From Arthrobacter sp. fls2-241-R2A-200 (GTDB lineage: Bacteria > Actinomycetota > Actinomycetes > Actinomycetales > Micrococcaceae), in NCBI RefSeq assembly GCF_030209745.1, contig NZ_JARVRJ010000003.1, forward strand, positions 1-64,000: a stretch of DNA of 64,000 nucleotides. The letters are read 5' to 3'. A program made the translations under genes and the position numbers. Position 1 is the first letter of the stretch; each line of letters begins with the position of its first letter. The notes under the pieces were generated by a model, which did not search any database, was not told the DNA's origin, and worked only from the letters and a program-made list of their open reading frames with translations. Positions 25,975 to 35,548 of the stretch are shown one piece after another.

Positions 25975-27236
25975 TGAGTTCGTTTACCTCCGCTGACCTC
26001 GCGCATATCGAGGCGCAGCTCTCGGCCACCGATGAGTTGCTTGACCGCAACTACCCCGGTGACGACGGCTCCCGCCAGCCCATCCACACCGTCTACGTCC
26101 CGGCCGACCGCTTCACGCCCACCTTCGTGGCGGACTGGGGGTCCCAGGCGCTCGCGACGGCGGAAGCCCACGGCGGCCTCGAAAAGCTCGGGCAGTTGCT
26201 GGGCCAGGAGCCCGAGCTCGCTGCCGCGGTTGCTTCACGGGTAGCGGCCAAGCTGTCCGCCGAACCGATCGAGGACCTCCGTCTGGACTTCGAAGACGGT
26301 TACGGCGATCGCGGCGATGAAGCAGAAGACGCCGACGCCGTTGCTGCCGCCAACGCTGTTGCCGCTGCGGTTGCGGCCGGAACAGCTCCGCCGTTCATCG
26401 GCATCCGCTTCAAGTGCTTCGAAGCCCCCACCCGGGCCCGCGGCCTGCGCACCTTGGACCTGTTCGTGTCCACGCTCGCAGCGGCCGGGGAGCTTCCGGC
26501 CGGGCTGATCCTCACCCTGCCCAAGGTCACCACCGTTGCCCAGGTGCAAGCCATGGACTTCGCTGTGTCGCGCTTGGAGCAAGTCCTTGGGCTCCCGGCC
26601 GGCCGGCTCCGTTTTGAGGTGCAGGTGGAAACGCCGCAGCTCATCATCGGCGCGGACGGCACCTCGCCAGTGGCGCAGTTGGCGCACGTGGTGCCCGGCC
26701 GCATCAGCGCCCTCCACTACGGAACGTACGACTACAGCGCTTCCTTGGGGATTTCCGCGGAGTACCAGTCCATGGAGCACCCTGTGGCCGACTTCGCCAA
26801 GGAAGTCATGCAGCTCGCTGTTGCCGGTACAGGCATCCGCCTCTCCGACGGTTCCACCAACATCATCCCCGTGGGCGACGCCGTGGAAGATGCATGGAAG
26901 CTGCATGGCCGCCTGGTCCGCCGCTCGCTGGAAAACGGCTACTACCAAGGCTGGGATCTCCACGCCGCCCAGCTCCCCAGCCGTTTTTCGGCGTCGTACG
27001 CTTTCTACCGCGAAGGCCTCCCCGCGGCGGCCTTGCGACTGCGCAACTATGTGGAACGCACCGAAGGCGGCGTCATGGATGAACCCGCGACGGCCCGCGC
27101 CCTTGCCGGCTTCGTGCTCCGCGGCGTCCAGTGCGGCGCAGTGGGAACCGACGAGGTCAAGGCGCTTGCCGGCGTCGAACTTTCACAGCTGACAGCGCTG
27201 GCGCACCCGCGGCTCGCACAACCGACGTCCCACTGA
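25974..27236 (+). CDS. DUF6986/HpcH-like aldolase-type protein
   Basis: Protein of 420 residues resembling the HpcH/HpaI and citrate lyase beta-type barrel, now grouped as DUF6986 and sometimes annotated as aldolase or phosphoenolpyruvate kinase. Visible marks are DLRLDFEDGYGDRGDEAED, with an acidic metal-like site, IGIRFKCFEAPTRARG, and RFEVQVETPQLI followed by GRISALHYGTYDYSAS. The start overlaps the malate synthase stop and the gene precedes ureidoglycine aminohydrolase. It often lies in actinobacterial allantoin clusters, so a role in handling glyoxylate or a C2-C4 acid is likely, but the reaction is not known to me. Confidence 0.75.
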
Positions 27237-27250
27237 TAGGAGCATTTCGC

Positions 27251-28063
27251 ATGGGCAAGTACTACTACCCACAAGGCGGATTGCCGCCGCAGACCCACCT
27301 CACCACGGAACGGGCCATCGTCACCGAGGCGTACACGGTGATCCCCAAGGGCGTCATGACGGACATCGTCACCAGCAACCTGCCCGGGTTCTCCAACACC
27401 CGTTCGTGGATCATCGCGCGGCCGATTTCCGGATTCGCCACCACGTTCTCCCAGCTGATCGTCGAGATCGCCCCGGGCGGCGGTGCGCCGAAGGCCGAGT
27501 TCGAATCCGGCGTCGAAGGCGTCATCTTTGTCACCAAGGGTGAGGTCAACCTGACGCTCGACGGCGAGCTCCACCACCTCGAGGAGGGCGGCTACGCGTA
27601 CCTCGCAGCCGGCTCGGAGTGGGGACTGGAGAACGTGTCCGACGACATCGTCTCCTTCCACTGGATCCGCAAAGCCTACGAGCGGCTCGAAGGGTTCGAA
27701 GCGAAGTCGTTCGTCACCAACGAGAAGGACGTGGAGCCCACGTCCATGCCAGACACGAACGACGTCTGGAAGACCACGCGCTTCACGGATTCCAGCGACC
27801 TCGCGCACGACATGCAGGTCAACATCGTCACCTTCCAGCCCGGCGGCGTGATCCCCTTCCCGGAAACCCACGTCATGGAGCACGGCCTGTACGTCCTGGA
27901 GGGCAAGGCCATGTACTTGCTCAACAACGACTGGGTTGAGGTTGAGGCCGGTGACTTCATGTGGCTGCGCGCGTTCTGCCCGCAGGCTTGCTACGCCGGT
28001 GGTCCGGGCGAGTTCCGTTACCTGCTGTACAAGGACATGAACCGCCAGGTGAAGCTCACCTAG
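27251..28063 (+). CDS. allE: (S)-Ureidoglycine aminohydrolase
   Basis: Bicupin enzyme of 270 residues that releases ammonia from (S)-ureidoglycine to give (S)-ureidoglycolate in allantoin breakdown. Two cupin domains are seen: the first with PGGGAPKAEFESGVEG and EGGYAYL, the second with FQPGGVIPFPETHVMEHG, which provides the Glu/His metal ligands, and VEVEAGDFMWL. The YYPQGGLPPQTHLTTERAI start is typical. TAGGAG precedes the ATG at 27251. It closes the malic enzyme operon and is followed by a strong terminator. Confidence 0.9.
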   Translation: MGKYYYPQGGLPPQTHLTTERAIVTEAYTVIPKGVMTDIVTSNLPGFSNTRSWIIARPISGFATTFSQLIVEIAPGGGAPKAEFESGVEGVIFVTKGEVNLTLDGELHHLEEGGYAYLAAGSEWGLENVSDDIVSFHWIRKAYERLEGFEAKSFVTNEKDVEPTSMPDTNDVWKTTRFTDSSDLAHDMQVNIVTFQPGGVIPFPETHVMEHGLYVLEGKAMYLLNNDWVEVEAGDFMWLRAFCPQACYAGGPGEFRYLLYKDMNRQVKLT

Positions 28064-28082
28064 CCCCGGCTCCGCCTTCGGG

Positions 28083-28126
28083 ATCGCCGGGACCCTCCCC
28101 TTCGCTGGGAGGGTCCCGGCGATTTT
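28083..28126 (+). terminator. Terminator of the malic enzyme-allE operon
   Basis: Perfect 17-bp stem (core CGCCGGGACCCTCCC / GGGAGGGTCCCGGCG) and a TTTT tail 20 bp behind the allE stop. Confidence 0.9.
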
Positions 28127-28173
28127 CGCGTGTCGCCAGCGAAGCCGTTTTCGGCCGCGTGGAGGTCTGTAGA

Positions 28174-28770
28174 GTGCAGCACATGGACCATAAGACGGCG
28201 CTGCACACCTACCTGCGCCTGCGGAGGGCCGAACTGCTGGGAAAGGTTGAGAACCTCAGTGAGTATGACGCCCGAAGGCCCCTGACGCCCACGGGAACCA
28301 ACCTGCTGGGCCTCGTCAAGCATGTAGCCACTGTGCAGCTGGGCTATTTCGGTGAGACGTTCGGGCGGCCAAGCGACAAGGAACTTCCATGGCTGCAGGA
28401 GAACGCCGAGCCGGACTCGGACATGTGGGTCCCGGCCAACGAATCCCGCGAAGAGATCATCGAGTTCCACCACTACTCGGCCCGGCACAGCGACGAAACG
28501 ATCGAAGCGCTCTCCTTGGACGCGCCCGGCGTCGTCCCGTGGTGGCCCGAAGAGCGGCGTAACGTGAGCCTCCACCAGATCCTCGTCCACATGTGCGTCG
28601 AGACGGCCAGGCATGCAGGGCACGCAGATATCATCCGTGAGCTCATCGACGGTTCGGCCGGGATGAAGGCCAACGATGCGAACATGCCAGCGCGTAACTC
28701 AGAAGAATCGGCAGCGTACCGGTACCGCATCGAGGAAGCAGCCCGGACGGCCGACCTGCAGCGATACTAA
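28174..28770 (+). CDS. DinB/DUF664-family protein
   Basis: Protein of 198 residues with the four-helix DinB/DUF664 fold. Likely metal-binding His residues sit in LGLVKHVATVQLGYFG, EFHHYSARHSDE and the C-terminal HQILVHMCVETARHAGHADI. Such proteins often act as mycothiol-dependent transferases in actinobacteria, but the substrate is not readable here. GTG 28174 is chosen because GGAGG is 8 bases upstream; the ATG at 28183 would have 17. It appears to be monocistronic, after the strong terminator. Confidence 0.78.
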   Translation: MQHMDHKTALHTYLRLRRAELLGKVENLSEYDARRPLTPTGTNLLGLVKHVATVQLGYFGETFGRPSDKELPWLQENAEPDSDMWVPANESREEIIEFHHYSARHSDETIEALSLDAPGVVPWWPEERRNVSLHQILVHMCVETARHAGHADIIRELIDGSAGMKANDANMPARNSEESAAYRYRIEEAARTADLQRY

Positions 28771-28837
28771 ACCCAACACACCCACGCAACCGGCCACACC
28801 AACCTTGATGCGAAATTGAGCCAATCGAAAACGTTCC

Positions 28838-29410
28838 TTGATGTTGCGGCGCCACGCTGGAAGCAGGCGAAGGACCCATACCAAAGGCCCCCGGCTACGA
28901 ATTTCCATCATGAAGCACGACGATGTGGGGAAAGCAATGGAACAGGCATCAACTTTGAGTGACGTGGTGGCGGTCAGGGGCATCATCCAGGATCAGCACC
29001 CAGTGGACTTCTACGCCTTGGGAGTCGCCGGCAGCATTGACAGGCTCGCCGAACCGCTGCGCCGGGCGGGTGTGAGGGTCCATTGGGACACGCCGCACCA
29101 TGGCATCGAGATCTCTTCCGCCGCGGCCGGCCTCCTCTATCACGTTGCCCAGGAAACCTTCAGCAACACCCTCAACTACGCGGACGCCAGCTCACTGAGC
29201 ATCCGGCTGAATGCCGTCTACCACGGCATCCAACTCACCATTACGGACGATGGCAAAGGCTTCGAAATCCACGCCTCCCCCAGCGGACGGCGGCACGGCT
29301 TCGGCCTGCTTCTGATGTCCATAGCAGTTCACGACGCCGGTGGAACAGTCAAGATCGACTCTGCAGTTGGGCAGGGCACCAGCGTGCGGGTGACACTCCC
29401 GCTGGATTGA
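28838..29410 (+). CDS. Truncated NarL-type histidine kinase (ATPase domain only)
   Basis: Frame of 190 residues holding the end of the dimerisation helices and a complete-looking HATPase domain: LLYHVAQETFSNTLNYADAS (N box), ITDDGKGFEI, GFGLLLMSIAV and VRVTLPLD. The receiver or membrane sensor and the phosphoacceptor His of a NarL-type kinase are missing, and I find no continuation upstream in any frame. No response regulator is adjacent. It is either a degraded kinase or an orphan ATP-binding partner. The start is unclear (28838, 28910 or 28937); the last has GGGGAAAG upstream. Confidence 0.55.
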   Translation: MMLRRHAGSRRRTHTKGPRLRISIMKHDDVGKAMEQASTLSDVVAVRGIIQDQHPVDFYALGVAGSIDRLAEPLRRAGVRVHWDTPHHGIEISSAAAGLLYHVAQETFSNTLNYADASSLSIRLNAVYHGIQLTITDDGKGFEIHASPSGRRHGFGLLLMSIAVHDAGGTVKIDSAVGQGTSVRVTLPLD

Positions 29411-29500
29411 AGCCGAGTTGGGACCTGATCCGGCCTCAAATCGATGGATCATGTGCGGACTCGGACGTATTCTGTAGCTAATTTTCAGCCTGGCATCTCG

Positions 29501-31705
29501 ATGGGATGGCACAGCATGGCACGGAATACGGGTGCACGTTCAGGTCTTGGCTGGGTCCTTCTGAGGATCCTTAGCTTCTTCCTGGTGAGCGGCTTATGCG
29601 GAGTCCTGTTATGCGGCCTGATGGTCCCGGCGGCGGCCTTCACCAGCACTACGCTTGGCGGATCCATCGGTTTTTACGAGGGCCTGCCCAGCGAACTCGA
29701 CATCAATTCGCCGTCGCTCTCCAGCAACGTGGTGACCGCTGACGGCCAACACATCGCCACGTTCTACGCGGAGAACCGGGTGAGGGTGTCGTTGCAGGAC
29801 ATGTCGCCGTTCATTCGGGAAGCGATCGTGGCCGTCGAGGACAGCCGGTTCTATCAACATCCGGGGGTCGATGCCCAAGGAATTCTCCGCGCCTTGACGT
29901 CAAACCTGACTAAAGGCACCCATCAGGGGGCTTCGACCCTCACCCAGCAGTACGTCACCAACGTCCTGAACGAATCCCGGCTCACCGAGGGCCGCCCGGA
30001 AGATGTGGTGTTGAGCGGCGATAAGACGTTGGGGGACAAACTCCGTGAAATGAAGCTGGCCCTGGAGCTGGAGAAGCGCTTCACCAAGGACCAGATCCTC
30101 GAAGGCTACCTGAACATCGTCTTCTTCAACCGAAACGCCTACGGCATCGAGGCCGCATCACACTATTTCTTCAGCACTACTGCGAAGAAACTGACCCTGC
30201 CACAGGCTGCCCTGCTGGCCGGACTGGTGAACGGGCCCAGCGTCTATGACCCCATCGTGGACCCAAAAGCATCGATCGGCCGGCGGAACCTGGTGCTGGA
30301 CCGGATGCTGGAGCAGGGCAAAATCACCCATGCCGAGCACGACGCGGCCGTGGCTGCTCCCGTGGGCCTGAACATCAGCCCGTCCTTGCAAGGGTGCGCC
30401 GGAGCCTCTATCGCCATCTATTTCTGCGATTACGTCTCGCATCTCATCCTTAACGACCCCGCTTATGGAGCGACGGCCGATGACCGGGCCCGGCTGCTTT
30501 ACCGTGGCGGTCTGACCATCACCACCACGTTGGATAGCCGCTTGCAGTCAGTGGCACAGACCCAGGTGGATGCCTCGGCGGGCGCGAACCCGGACAAGTG
30601 GGGCGCAGCAATGACCACCGTGCAGCCAGGCACGGGGAAGATCCTGGCGATGGCGCAAAATACGGTGTTCGTGCCGCAGGATGGCAAGTTCGACACCCAA
30701 CTCAATTTCAGTGTCGACGCCAAGGACGAGAACGGAGAAGACCTCAACGGAGCGGGTGGTTTCCAGCCTGGATCCACTATGAAGCCGTTCATCTTCGCCG
30801 AGTGGCTCAACGAAGGGAAGTCTCCTACCGCCGTCGTCGATGCCTCCCGCCGGGTTTATCCCGTTGGTTTCCCGTGGCACTCAACGTGTGGCCCGGTACT
30901 GGGCGGATACAGCACGGCGCAGAAGAACGCCAACCTCGGCGCCGACGACGACCTGCAAAACAACGAGCCCGGCTACTACCGCCCCATGCCCATCAACTAC
31001 GGCCTGTACAACTCCATCAACACGGCAACGTTTGCCACTGCCGCGCAGCTGGATTTTTGCGGCATCCAGCGGATGGTCGACGCTGTGGGACTGCACAGTG
31101 GAGTAGATAACGCGCCGGTCAACATGCACCAGATCGGCAACCTGTTGGGCTCAATCGGCGTCTCGCCGCTGGTACTGGCGAGCGCGTACGCCACGTTCGC
31201 CGACGATGGGACGTACTGCAAGCCGATCGCCATCACCCAGGTCAGCGATTTCCAAGGCCGCAAGTACCAAGCCCAGTCGCCACAGTGTCGCAGCGCCGTC
31301 AAACCGGAAGTCGCCCGGGGTGTTAACGCGGTCCTCCAGGACGTCCTCAAGCTTGGCTCCGGCATCTACATCAACCCCAAAGTCCAAAACCAGGTGCCCG
31401 TGGCGGCCAAGACAGGGACGTCCAACAACAATGGAGCCACCTGGGTGGCCGGTTACACCACAGCCCTGGCGACGGCGTCGTTCTTCGGAGATACGACGGC
31501 GGGCCAGCAGCGGGCCGGGCAAAACGTCACCATCAACGGTACGTTCTACCCATCCCTGGACGGGTACATGATCGCCGGGCCACAGTGGGCAAACTACATG
31601 ATGCAAGCTACCGCCCTGTACCCGAGCGGTCCTTTCCCAGCCCCCGCCCCTCCACCGGCTCCGGCAACACCCGCGCCCTCAGCGCCAAGGCTGACAGGCC
31701 ACTGA
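29501..31705 (+). CDS. Class A penicillin-binding protein (transglycosylase/transpeptidase)
   Basis: Bifunctional peptidoglycan synthase of about 734 residues, one N-terminal membrane helix at about 18-45 and the rest outside. The glycosyltransferase domain shows VEDSRFYQHPGVD, GASTLTQQYVTN and FFNRNAYGIEAAS. The transpeptidase domain shows the STMK active-site motif in GFQPGSTMKPFI, the SIN motif in LYNSINTATF, and KTGTSNNNGATW. A Pro/Ala-rich tail ends the protein. The start is uncertain: ATGs at 29501 and 29516 both lack a good ribosome site. It is followed by two GC-rich palindromes. Confidence 0.88.
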   Translation: MGWHSMARNTGARSGLGWVLLRILSFFLVSGLCGVLLCGLMVPAAAFTSTTLGGSIGFYEGLPSELDINSPSLSSNVVTADGQHIATFYAENRVRVSLQDMSPFIREAIVAVEDSRFYQHPGVDAQGILRALTSNLTKGTHQGASTLTQQYVTNVLNESRLTEGRPEDVVLSGDKTLGDKLREMKLALELEKRFTKDQILEGYLNIVFFNRNAYGIEAASHYFFSTTAKKLTLPQAALLAGLVNGPSVYDPIVDPKASIGRRNLVLDRMLEQGKITHAEHDAAVAAPVGLNISPSLQGCAGASIAIYFCDYVSHLILNDPAYGATADDRARLLYRGGLTITTTLDSRLQSVAQTQVDASAGANPDKWGAAMTTVQPGTGKILAMAQNTVFVPQDGKFDTQLNFSVDAKDENGEDLNGAGGFQPGSTMKPFIFAEWLNEGKSPTAVVDASRRVYPVGFPWHSTCGPVLGGYSTAQKNANLGADDDLQNNEPGYYRPMPINYGLYNSINTATFATAAQLDFCGIQRMVDAVGLHSGVDNAPVNMHQIGNLLGSIGVSPLVLASAYATFADDGTYCKPIAITQVSDFQGRKYQAQSPQCRSAVKPEVARGVNAVLQDVLKLGSGIYINPKVQNQVPVAAKTGTSNNNGATWVAGYTTALATASFFGDTTAGQQRAGQNVTINGTFYPSLDGYMIAGPQWANYMMQATALYPSGPFPAPAPPPAPATPAPSAPRLTGH

Positions 31706-31711
31706 CCCTGC

Positions 31712-31772
31712 GTTGCGGGGCCCGCTCTACCCACTCCCCGCAAACCCAACCCTGCTTACCGGGCCCCACAAC
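31712..31772. repeat. 61-bp GC-rich palindromic unit, copy 1
   Basis: Arms GTTGCGGGGCCCG / CGGGCCCCACAAC pair at 12 of 13 positions. It starts 7 bp after the penicillin-binding protein stop. Confidence 0.75.
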
Positions 31773-31785
31773 AAACCCACCCAGC

Positions 31786-31846
31786 GTTGCGGGGCCCGCT
31801 CTACCCACTCCCCGCCATCCCAACCCTGCAGAGCAGGCCCCACAAC
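31786..31846. repeat. 61-bp GC-rich palindromic unit, copy 2
   Basis: Second copy 74 bp on, of equal length, with arms GTTGCGGGGCCCGCTC / GAGCAGGCCCCACAAC pairing at 14 of 16 positions and the same CTACCCACTCCCCGC and CCCAACCCTGC inner blocks. Its last base is the first base of the convergent gene's stop codon. Confidence 0.75.
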
Positions 31847-32577
31847 TAGCGGGCGTAGCGCTCAGTGAAGTTCTTGAGGATCCTCATGGGCTCGGTCACC
31901 GATGCTTGACGTGCCCGTTGGATGAGCTCGTCGGCAGCGTGCGGCGGGAAGTATCCCGCGTCCTTATAGATGTCGATGCGCGTGATGAGTCCATCTGCAT
32001 CCAATTCGGGATGGAACTGCGTGGCGTAGAGGTTGTTTTTCACCCGGAACATGTGGACCGGGCAGGCTGCGGAGCTGGCCAGCAGCACCGCGCCAGTAGG
32101 CAACTGGCTGCACGCCTCCTTATGACCGACGAACGCCTCAAAACGATGCGGAACGCCCTTGAGAAGGGGATCACGCTCCCCCTCCGCGGTCAGTTCGATC
32201 TCCGCGGACCCCACCGGCTCGCCGAACCTTCGATCAATGACGGCGCCCTGATGCGTACCTAACGTGCCTACCCCGTAACAGGCACCCAGGAAGGGGAAAT
32301 CGTCGGCCACAATGCGGTCCAAAAGACCCGACAGCTCCGCCTCGACCCTGACTTGGGCTGCGCTCTTTTCGCCTACAGGATCGCTGGAAGTGTATGGGCT
32401 CCCTCCGACAATGACTCCGGAATAGTCGCCCAGTTCGAGGGGACGAAGGGGGACCGATTCCATCCGGATACGGACCAATTCCTCCGAAGCCAGGCCACAA
32501 TACTGGAGGAAAGCCCGGTACTCGTCGTCGGCTGCGGCGTCTTCGGCCCGGGTGGCGAGCAACAGGAAGGGCTTCAC
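31846..32577 (-). CDS. Class I glutamine amidotransferase-like protein
   Basis: Protein of 243 residues with the class I glutamine amidotransferase fold, of the stand-alone GMP synthase-like type (as YfeJ). The nucleophile elbow is FPFLGACYGVGTLG with Cys, and the catalytic His and Glu are in ATQFHPELDADG; an oxyanion-type GVIVGGSPY loop is at about 55. There is no synthetase partner nearby, so the amide acceptor is unknown. It is convergent with the penicillin-binding protein gene, and the two palindromes fill the gap. Confidence 0.8.
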   Translation of the reverse strand: MKPFLLLATRAEDAAADDEYRAFLQYCGLASEELVRIRMESVPLRPLELGDYSGVIVGGSPYTSSDPVGEKSAAQVRVEAELSGLLDRIVADDFPFLGACYGVGTLGTHQGAVIDRRFGEPVGSAEIELTAEGERDPLLKGVPHRFEAFVGHKEACSQLPTGAVLLASSAACPVHMFRVKNNLYATQFHPELDADGLITRIDIYKDAGYFPPHAADELIQRARQASVTEPMRILKNFTERYAR

Positions 32578-32731
32578 AAGGCCAAGTCTGCGCCAAGGAA
32601 TGCCCGGGTGACAAAGTGTGTTGGCGCGAAGGGGTGTCTGACAGGGCCTCCCTCATAACGCTAAGGATGCGTAGCGTTGGACATATCCCCGCTGAGCACC
32701 GCCCCAACCATCCATCCATGAGGAGCCATCT

Positions 32732-34012
32732 TTGAAGCAGGACCCTTCCGTTATCGGAGCGACCCTACCCGAAGCCCAGCCCCTGGCGAAAGAAGAACGA
32801 GCCGCCTACGGATCAACAGCAGTTCCCGGGCGTGGTCCCCAGAAGATTCCGTGGGCCGGCCTGCTGGTACTCGCCGCCGCAGGGTTCACAGCGGTCACTA
32901 CCGAGCTGCTTCCCTCAGGCCTGCTGCCCCAAATCAGCCGCGACCTCGGCGTGGAGGAATCAGCAGTAGGGTCACTCACCGCCGCCTACGCAGCAATCAT
33001 CGTTTTCACCGCCCTCCCACTGTCCCGGCTCCTGGCTGGCCGCGTTCCACGGAAGACACTCCTGATCGCCACCGTTCTGGCCTTCGCCGTCAGTAACATC
33101 CTGTTGGCGTTCAGTCCCTCGCTGGGTTGGGCCGTTGGCGCCAGGCTCTTGGGTGGGGTTGCACACGGAATGCTGTGGTCCAGCATGGCACCGTACGTTG
33201 CACGCATAGTTCCAGCCCACTCCGTGGGGAAGGCCATGGCGGTCGTCTTTAGCGGAAACAGCATCGCGCTCGCCGTAGGCGCACCCATCGGGACGCTCAT
33301 GGGAAATGTCCTGACCTGGCGGACCTCGTTCCTTGTTCTCGCCGGAGTGGGCGCCCTTTTGGCATTCCTGGCGTTCTGGCTCCTGCCGGCCGCCCACGAC
33401 GCACGCAACACCAAGGCTCCTTCACTCCGGGCTGCGTTGAAATTGCCCGGAGTGGTGGCGGTAGCTACCGCGTGGCCACTCCTCCTGCTGGCCCACTTCA
33501 CCCTCTTCACCTACGTTGCGCCGTTCCTCCTGGCCTCGGGCTTGCCTGAGTCTGCCACCAGTATCTCCTTGTCCGTGGTGGGAGCAGCCAGTTTGGTGGG
33601 CATCTGGATCGCCGGCATGACTGCTGATTCCCGCCCCAGAACCTCGGTGATTGCCGCCGTCGTGCTTCTTTTGCTCGTTTTCGCGGTGTTGCCTGTGCTT
33701 GGCGGGACCTGGGTGGGGGCGTTCGGCCTGATGACGGCGTGGGGTGTCACGTTCGGGGCAATAGGTATCTATAACCAAGCGGCTATCTTGCGTGCGGGCG
33801 GGGAACACAAGGATGCGGCCAACGGCCTCACCGTGGTCACTATCCAGTTGGGCATCGCCGTGGGAGCAGGATACGGGGCCTTTGCCCTCACTACACTCGG
33901 AGCGCAACTGGTGCCGCTGGCTGCTGCCGTCCCCACCGCCGTCTCCTTGGCGATCATCGTTGCCAGCCGGCGCGGAGGCTACCCTGCCGGCCCTCACGAG
34001 AAGCGCCGTTAA
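32732..34012 (+). CDS. MFS drug/sugar efflux-type transporter (DHA1)
   Basis: Membrane transporter of 426 residues with 12 predicted segments, of the AraJ/DHA1 group of the major facilitator superfamily. Motif-like segments are FTAVTTELLPSGLLPQIS in helix 1, LAGRVPRKTLL in the 2-3 loop and GVAHGMLWSSMAPYVAR in helix 4. These proteins export sugars or drugs by proton antiport; the substrate here is unknown. The start is TTG at 32732, preceded by AGGAG at 32721; the nearby ATG at 32718 is out of frame and hits a stop. Confidence 0.85.
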   Translation: MKQDPSVIGATLPEAQPLAKEERAAYGSTAVPGRGPQKIPWAGLLVLAAAGFTAVTTELLPSGLLPQISRDLGVEESAVGSLTAAYAAIIVFTALPLSRLLAGRVPRKTLLIATVLAFAVSNILLAFSPSLGWAVGARLLGGVAHGMLWSSMAPYVARIVPAHSVGKAMAVVFSGNSIALAVGAPIGTLMGNVLTWRTSFLVLAGVGALLAFLAFWLLPAAHDARNTKAPSLRAALKLPGVVAVATAWPLLLLAHFTLFTYVAPFLLASGLPESATSISLSVVGAASLVGIWIAGMTADSRPRTSVIAAVVLLLLVFAVLPVLGGTWVGAFGLMTAWGVTFGAIGIYNQAAILRAGGEHKDAANGLTVVTIQLGIAVGAGYGAFALTTLGAQLVPLAAAVPTAVSLAIIVASRRGGYPAGPHEKRR

Positions 34013-34184
34013 CAATTTCGAAACACGACGGTCACGCGAACTTCACGCAGGCGCGATTTCTGTAACGTACCCGCAACTTAGCCCTCCTGAGCCGGAAACA
34101 AAGCTCACCGAGTATTGAACCCGGGGGTAGCGCGGGCCGGTAACTGAGGCCCCTTTGGGACGGGCCGATCAGGAGGGAACGCAG

Positions 34185-35522
34185 GTGGAGATCTCTGCGC
34201 AACAAGTCTGGCTGATGTTGTCATCGGCGATGGTGCTATTCATGACGCCCGGACTGGGCCTGTTCTATGGCGGCATGACCCGCGCCAAGGCAGCCCTGAA
34301 CATGATCATGATGAGCTTCATCTCGGCAGGCATTGTTGGCGTGATGTGGGTCCTCTGGGGATACTCGATGACTACCGGAGACGGCTACCTGGGCTTGTTC
34401 GGAAACCCCTTCACGCATTTTGGCCTCCAGGACCTCATCGGCTCCCCGGATCTCCTCAAGGTGGTTTTTGCCGCAACCTTCGCGATTATCACTGTTGCGC
34501 TCATCAGCGGCGCGATCGCGGACCGCACCAAGTTCAGTGCTTGGGCCCTCTTCGTGCCCATCTGGGTGACGGTGGTCTATTGCCCCCTTGCCTACATGAT
34601 CTGGGGCGGTGGCCTCATGAGTGCCGGTGGCGCTGTAAGTCGCGTCTTCGGTCAGGTCATCGACTTCGCCGGTGGTGCAGTTGTTGAAGTGAGCTCGGGA
34701 ACAGCCGCTTTTGTCCTCGCCTTGATCGTGGGAAAGCGCCACGGGTTCGCCAAGGATCCCAACCACCGGCCCCACAACATCCCCTTCATCATGATCGGGG
34801 CCGCCATTCTCTGGTTCGGATGGTTCGGCTTCAATGGCGGGGCAGCGACCACCGTTGAGCAGGCAGGCCTGATCTGGGTCAACACACTGGTGGCACCGGC
34901 TGCTGCCATGTTGAGCTGGCTCGTCACCGAGAAGATCCGCCACGGGCACCCCACTTCCCTCGGTGCAGCGTCGGGCGTGGTCGCAGGATTGGTGGCGATC
35001 ACCCCCTCGTGTGCCAACATCAGCCCCCTCGCCGCGTTGGCTCTCGGTCTCGTTGCGGGCGCCGCTTGCGCCGTATTTGTGGATCTGAAGTTCAAGTTCG
35101 GCTTCGATGATTCCCTTGATGTTGTGGGAGTGCACTTCGGTGCGGGCATCATCGGGACGCTTTCGCTCGGTTTCATCGCACTTCCGCAGGGCGGGCACGG
35201 CGGTGGCATCCTCTACGGCGGCGGCCCCCAGCAACTCGTGGCACAGACGGTCGCGGTCCTCATCACCATGGCACTGTCCGGACTGGGCACGCTCGTCATC
35301 GGGCTGGCCATCCACAAGACCATCGGGTTCCGGGTCACTCACGAGCACGAAGTCACCGGTGTTGACCTCACGCAACATGCCGAATCGGCCTACGAATTCG
35401 GCCTCACAGCGCACGGTCACTTCCGTCAGCAACAGGCACACTTGTACTCGATCCTCCGCCGAAAGCCGGAACACGAGGAGCCGGCGACCGTCAAGGTCAA
35501 AGAAGACAGCTTCGCCCGCTGA
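34185..35522 (+). CDS. amt: Ammonium transporter (Amt family)
   Basis: Trimeric-type ammonium channel of 445 residues with 11 membrane segments. Marks are QVWLMLSSAMVLFMTPGLG, FYGGMTRAKAALNMIMM, the twin-His helices around DVVGVHFGAGIIGTL, and the WFGFNGG turn. GTG 34185 is chosen because AGGAGG is 8 bases upstream; the frame is open to TTG 34155. No glnK gene follows. It would recover ammonium, including that released by the purine and allantoin enzymes in the first half of the window. Confidence 0.9.
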   Translation: MEISAQQVWLMLSSAMVLFMTPGLGLFYGGMTRAKAALNMIMMSFISAGIVGVMWVLWGYSMTTGDGYLGLFGNPFTHFGLQDLIGSPDLLKVVFAATFAIITVALISGAIADRTKFSAWALFVPIWVTVVYCPLAYMIWGGGLMSAGGAVSRVFGQVIDFAGGAVVEVSSGTAAFVLALIVGKRHGFAKDPNHRPHNIPFIMIGAAILWFGWFGFNGGAATTVEQAGLIWVNTLVAPAAAMLSWLVTEKIRHGHPTSLGAASGVVAGLVAITPSCANISPLAALALGLVAGAACAVFVDLKFKFGFDDSLDVVGVHFGAGIIGTLSLGFIALPQGGHGGGILYGGGPQQLVAQTVAVLITMALSGLGTLVIGLAIHKTIGFRVTHEHEVTGVDLTQHAESAYEFGLTAHGHFRQQQAHLYSILRRKPEHEEPATVKVKEDSFAR

Positions 35523-35548
35523 CGCAGTCCCTTAGTGACGCAAGTCCC

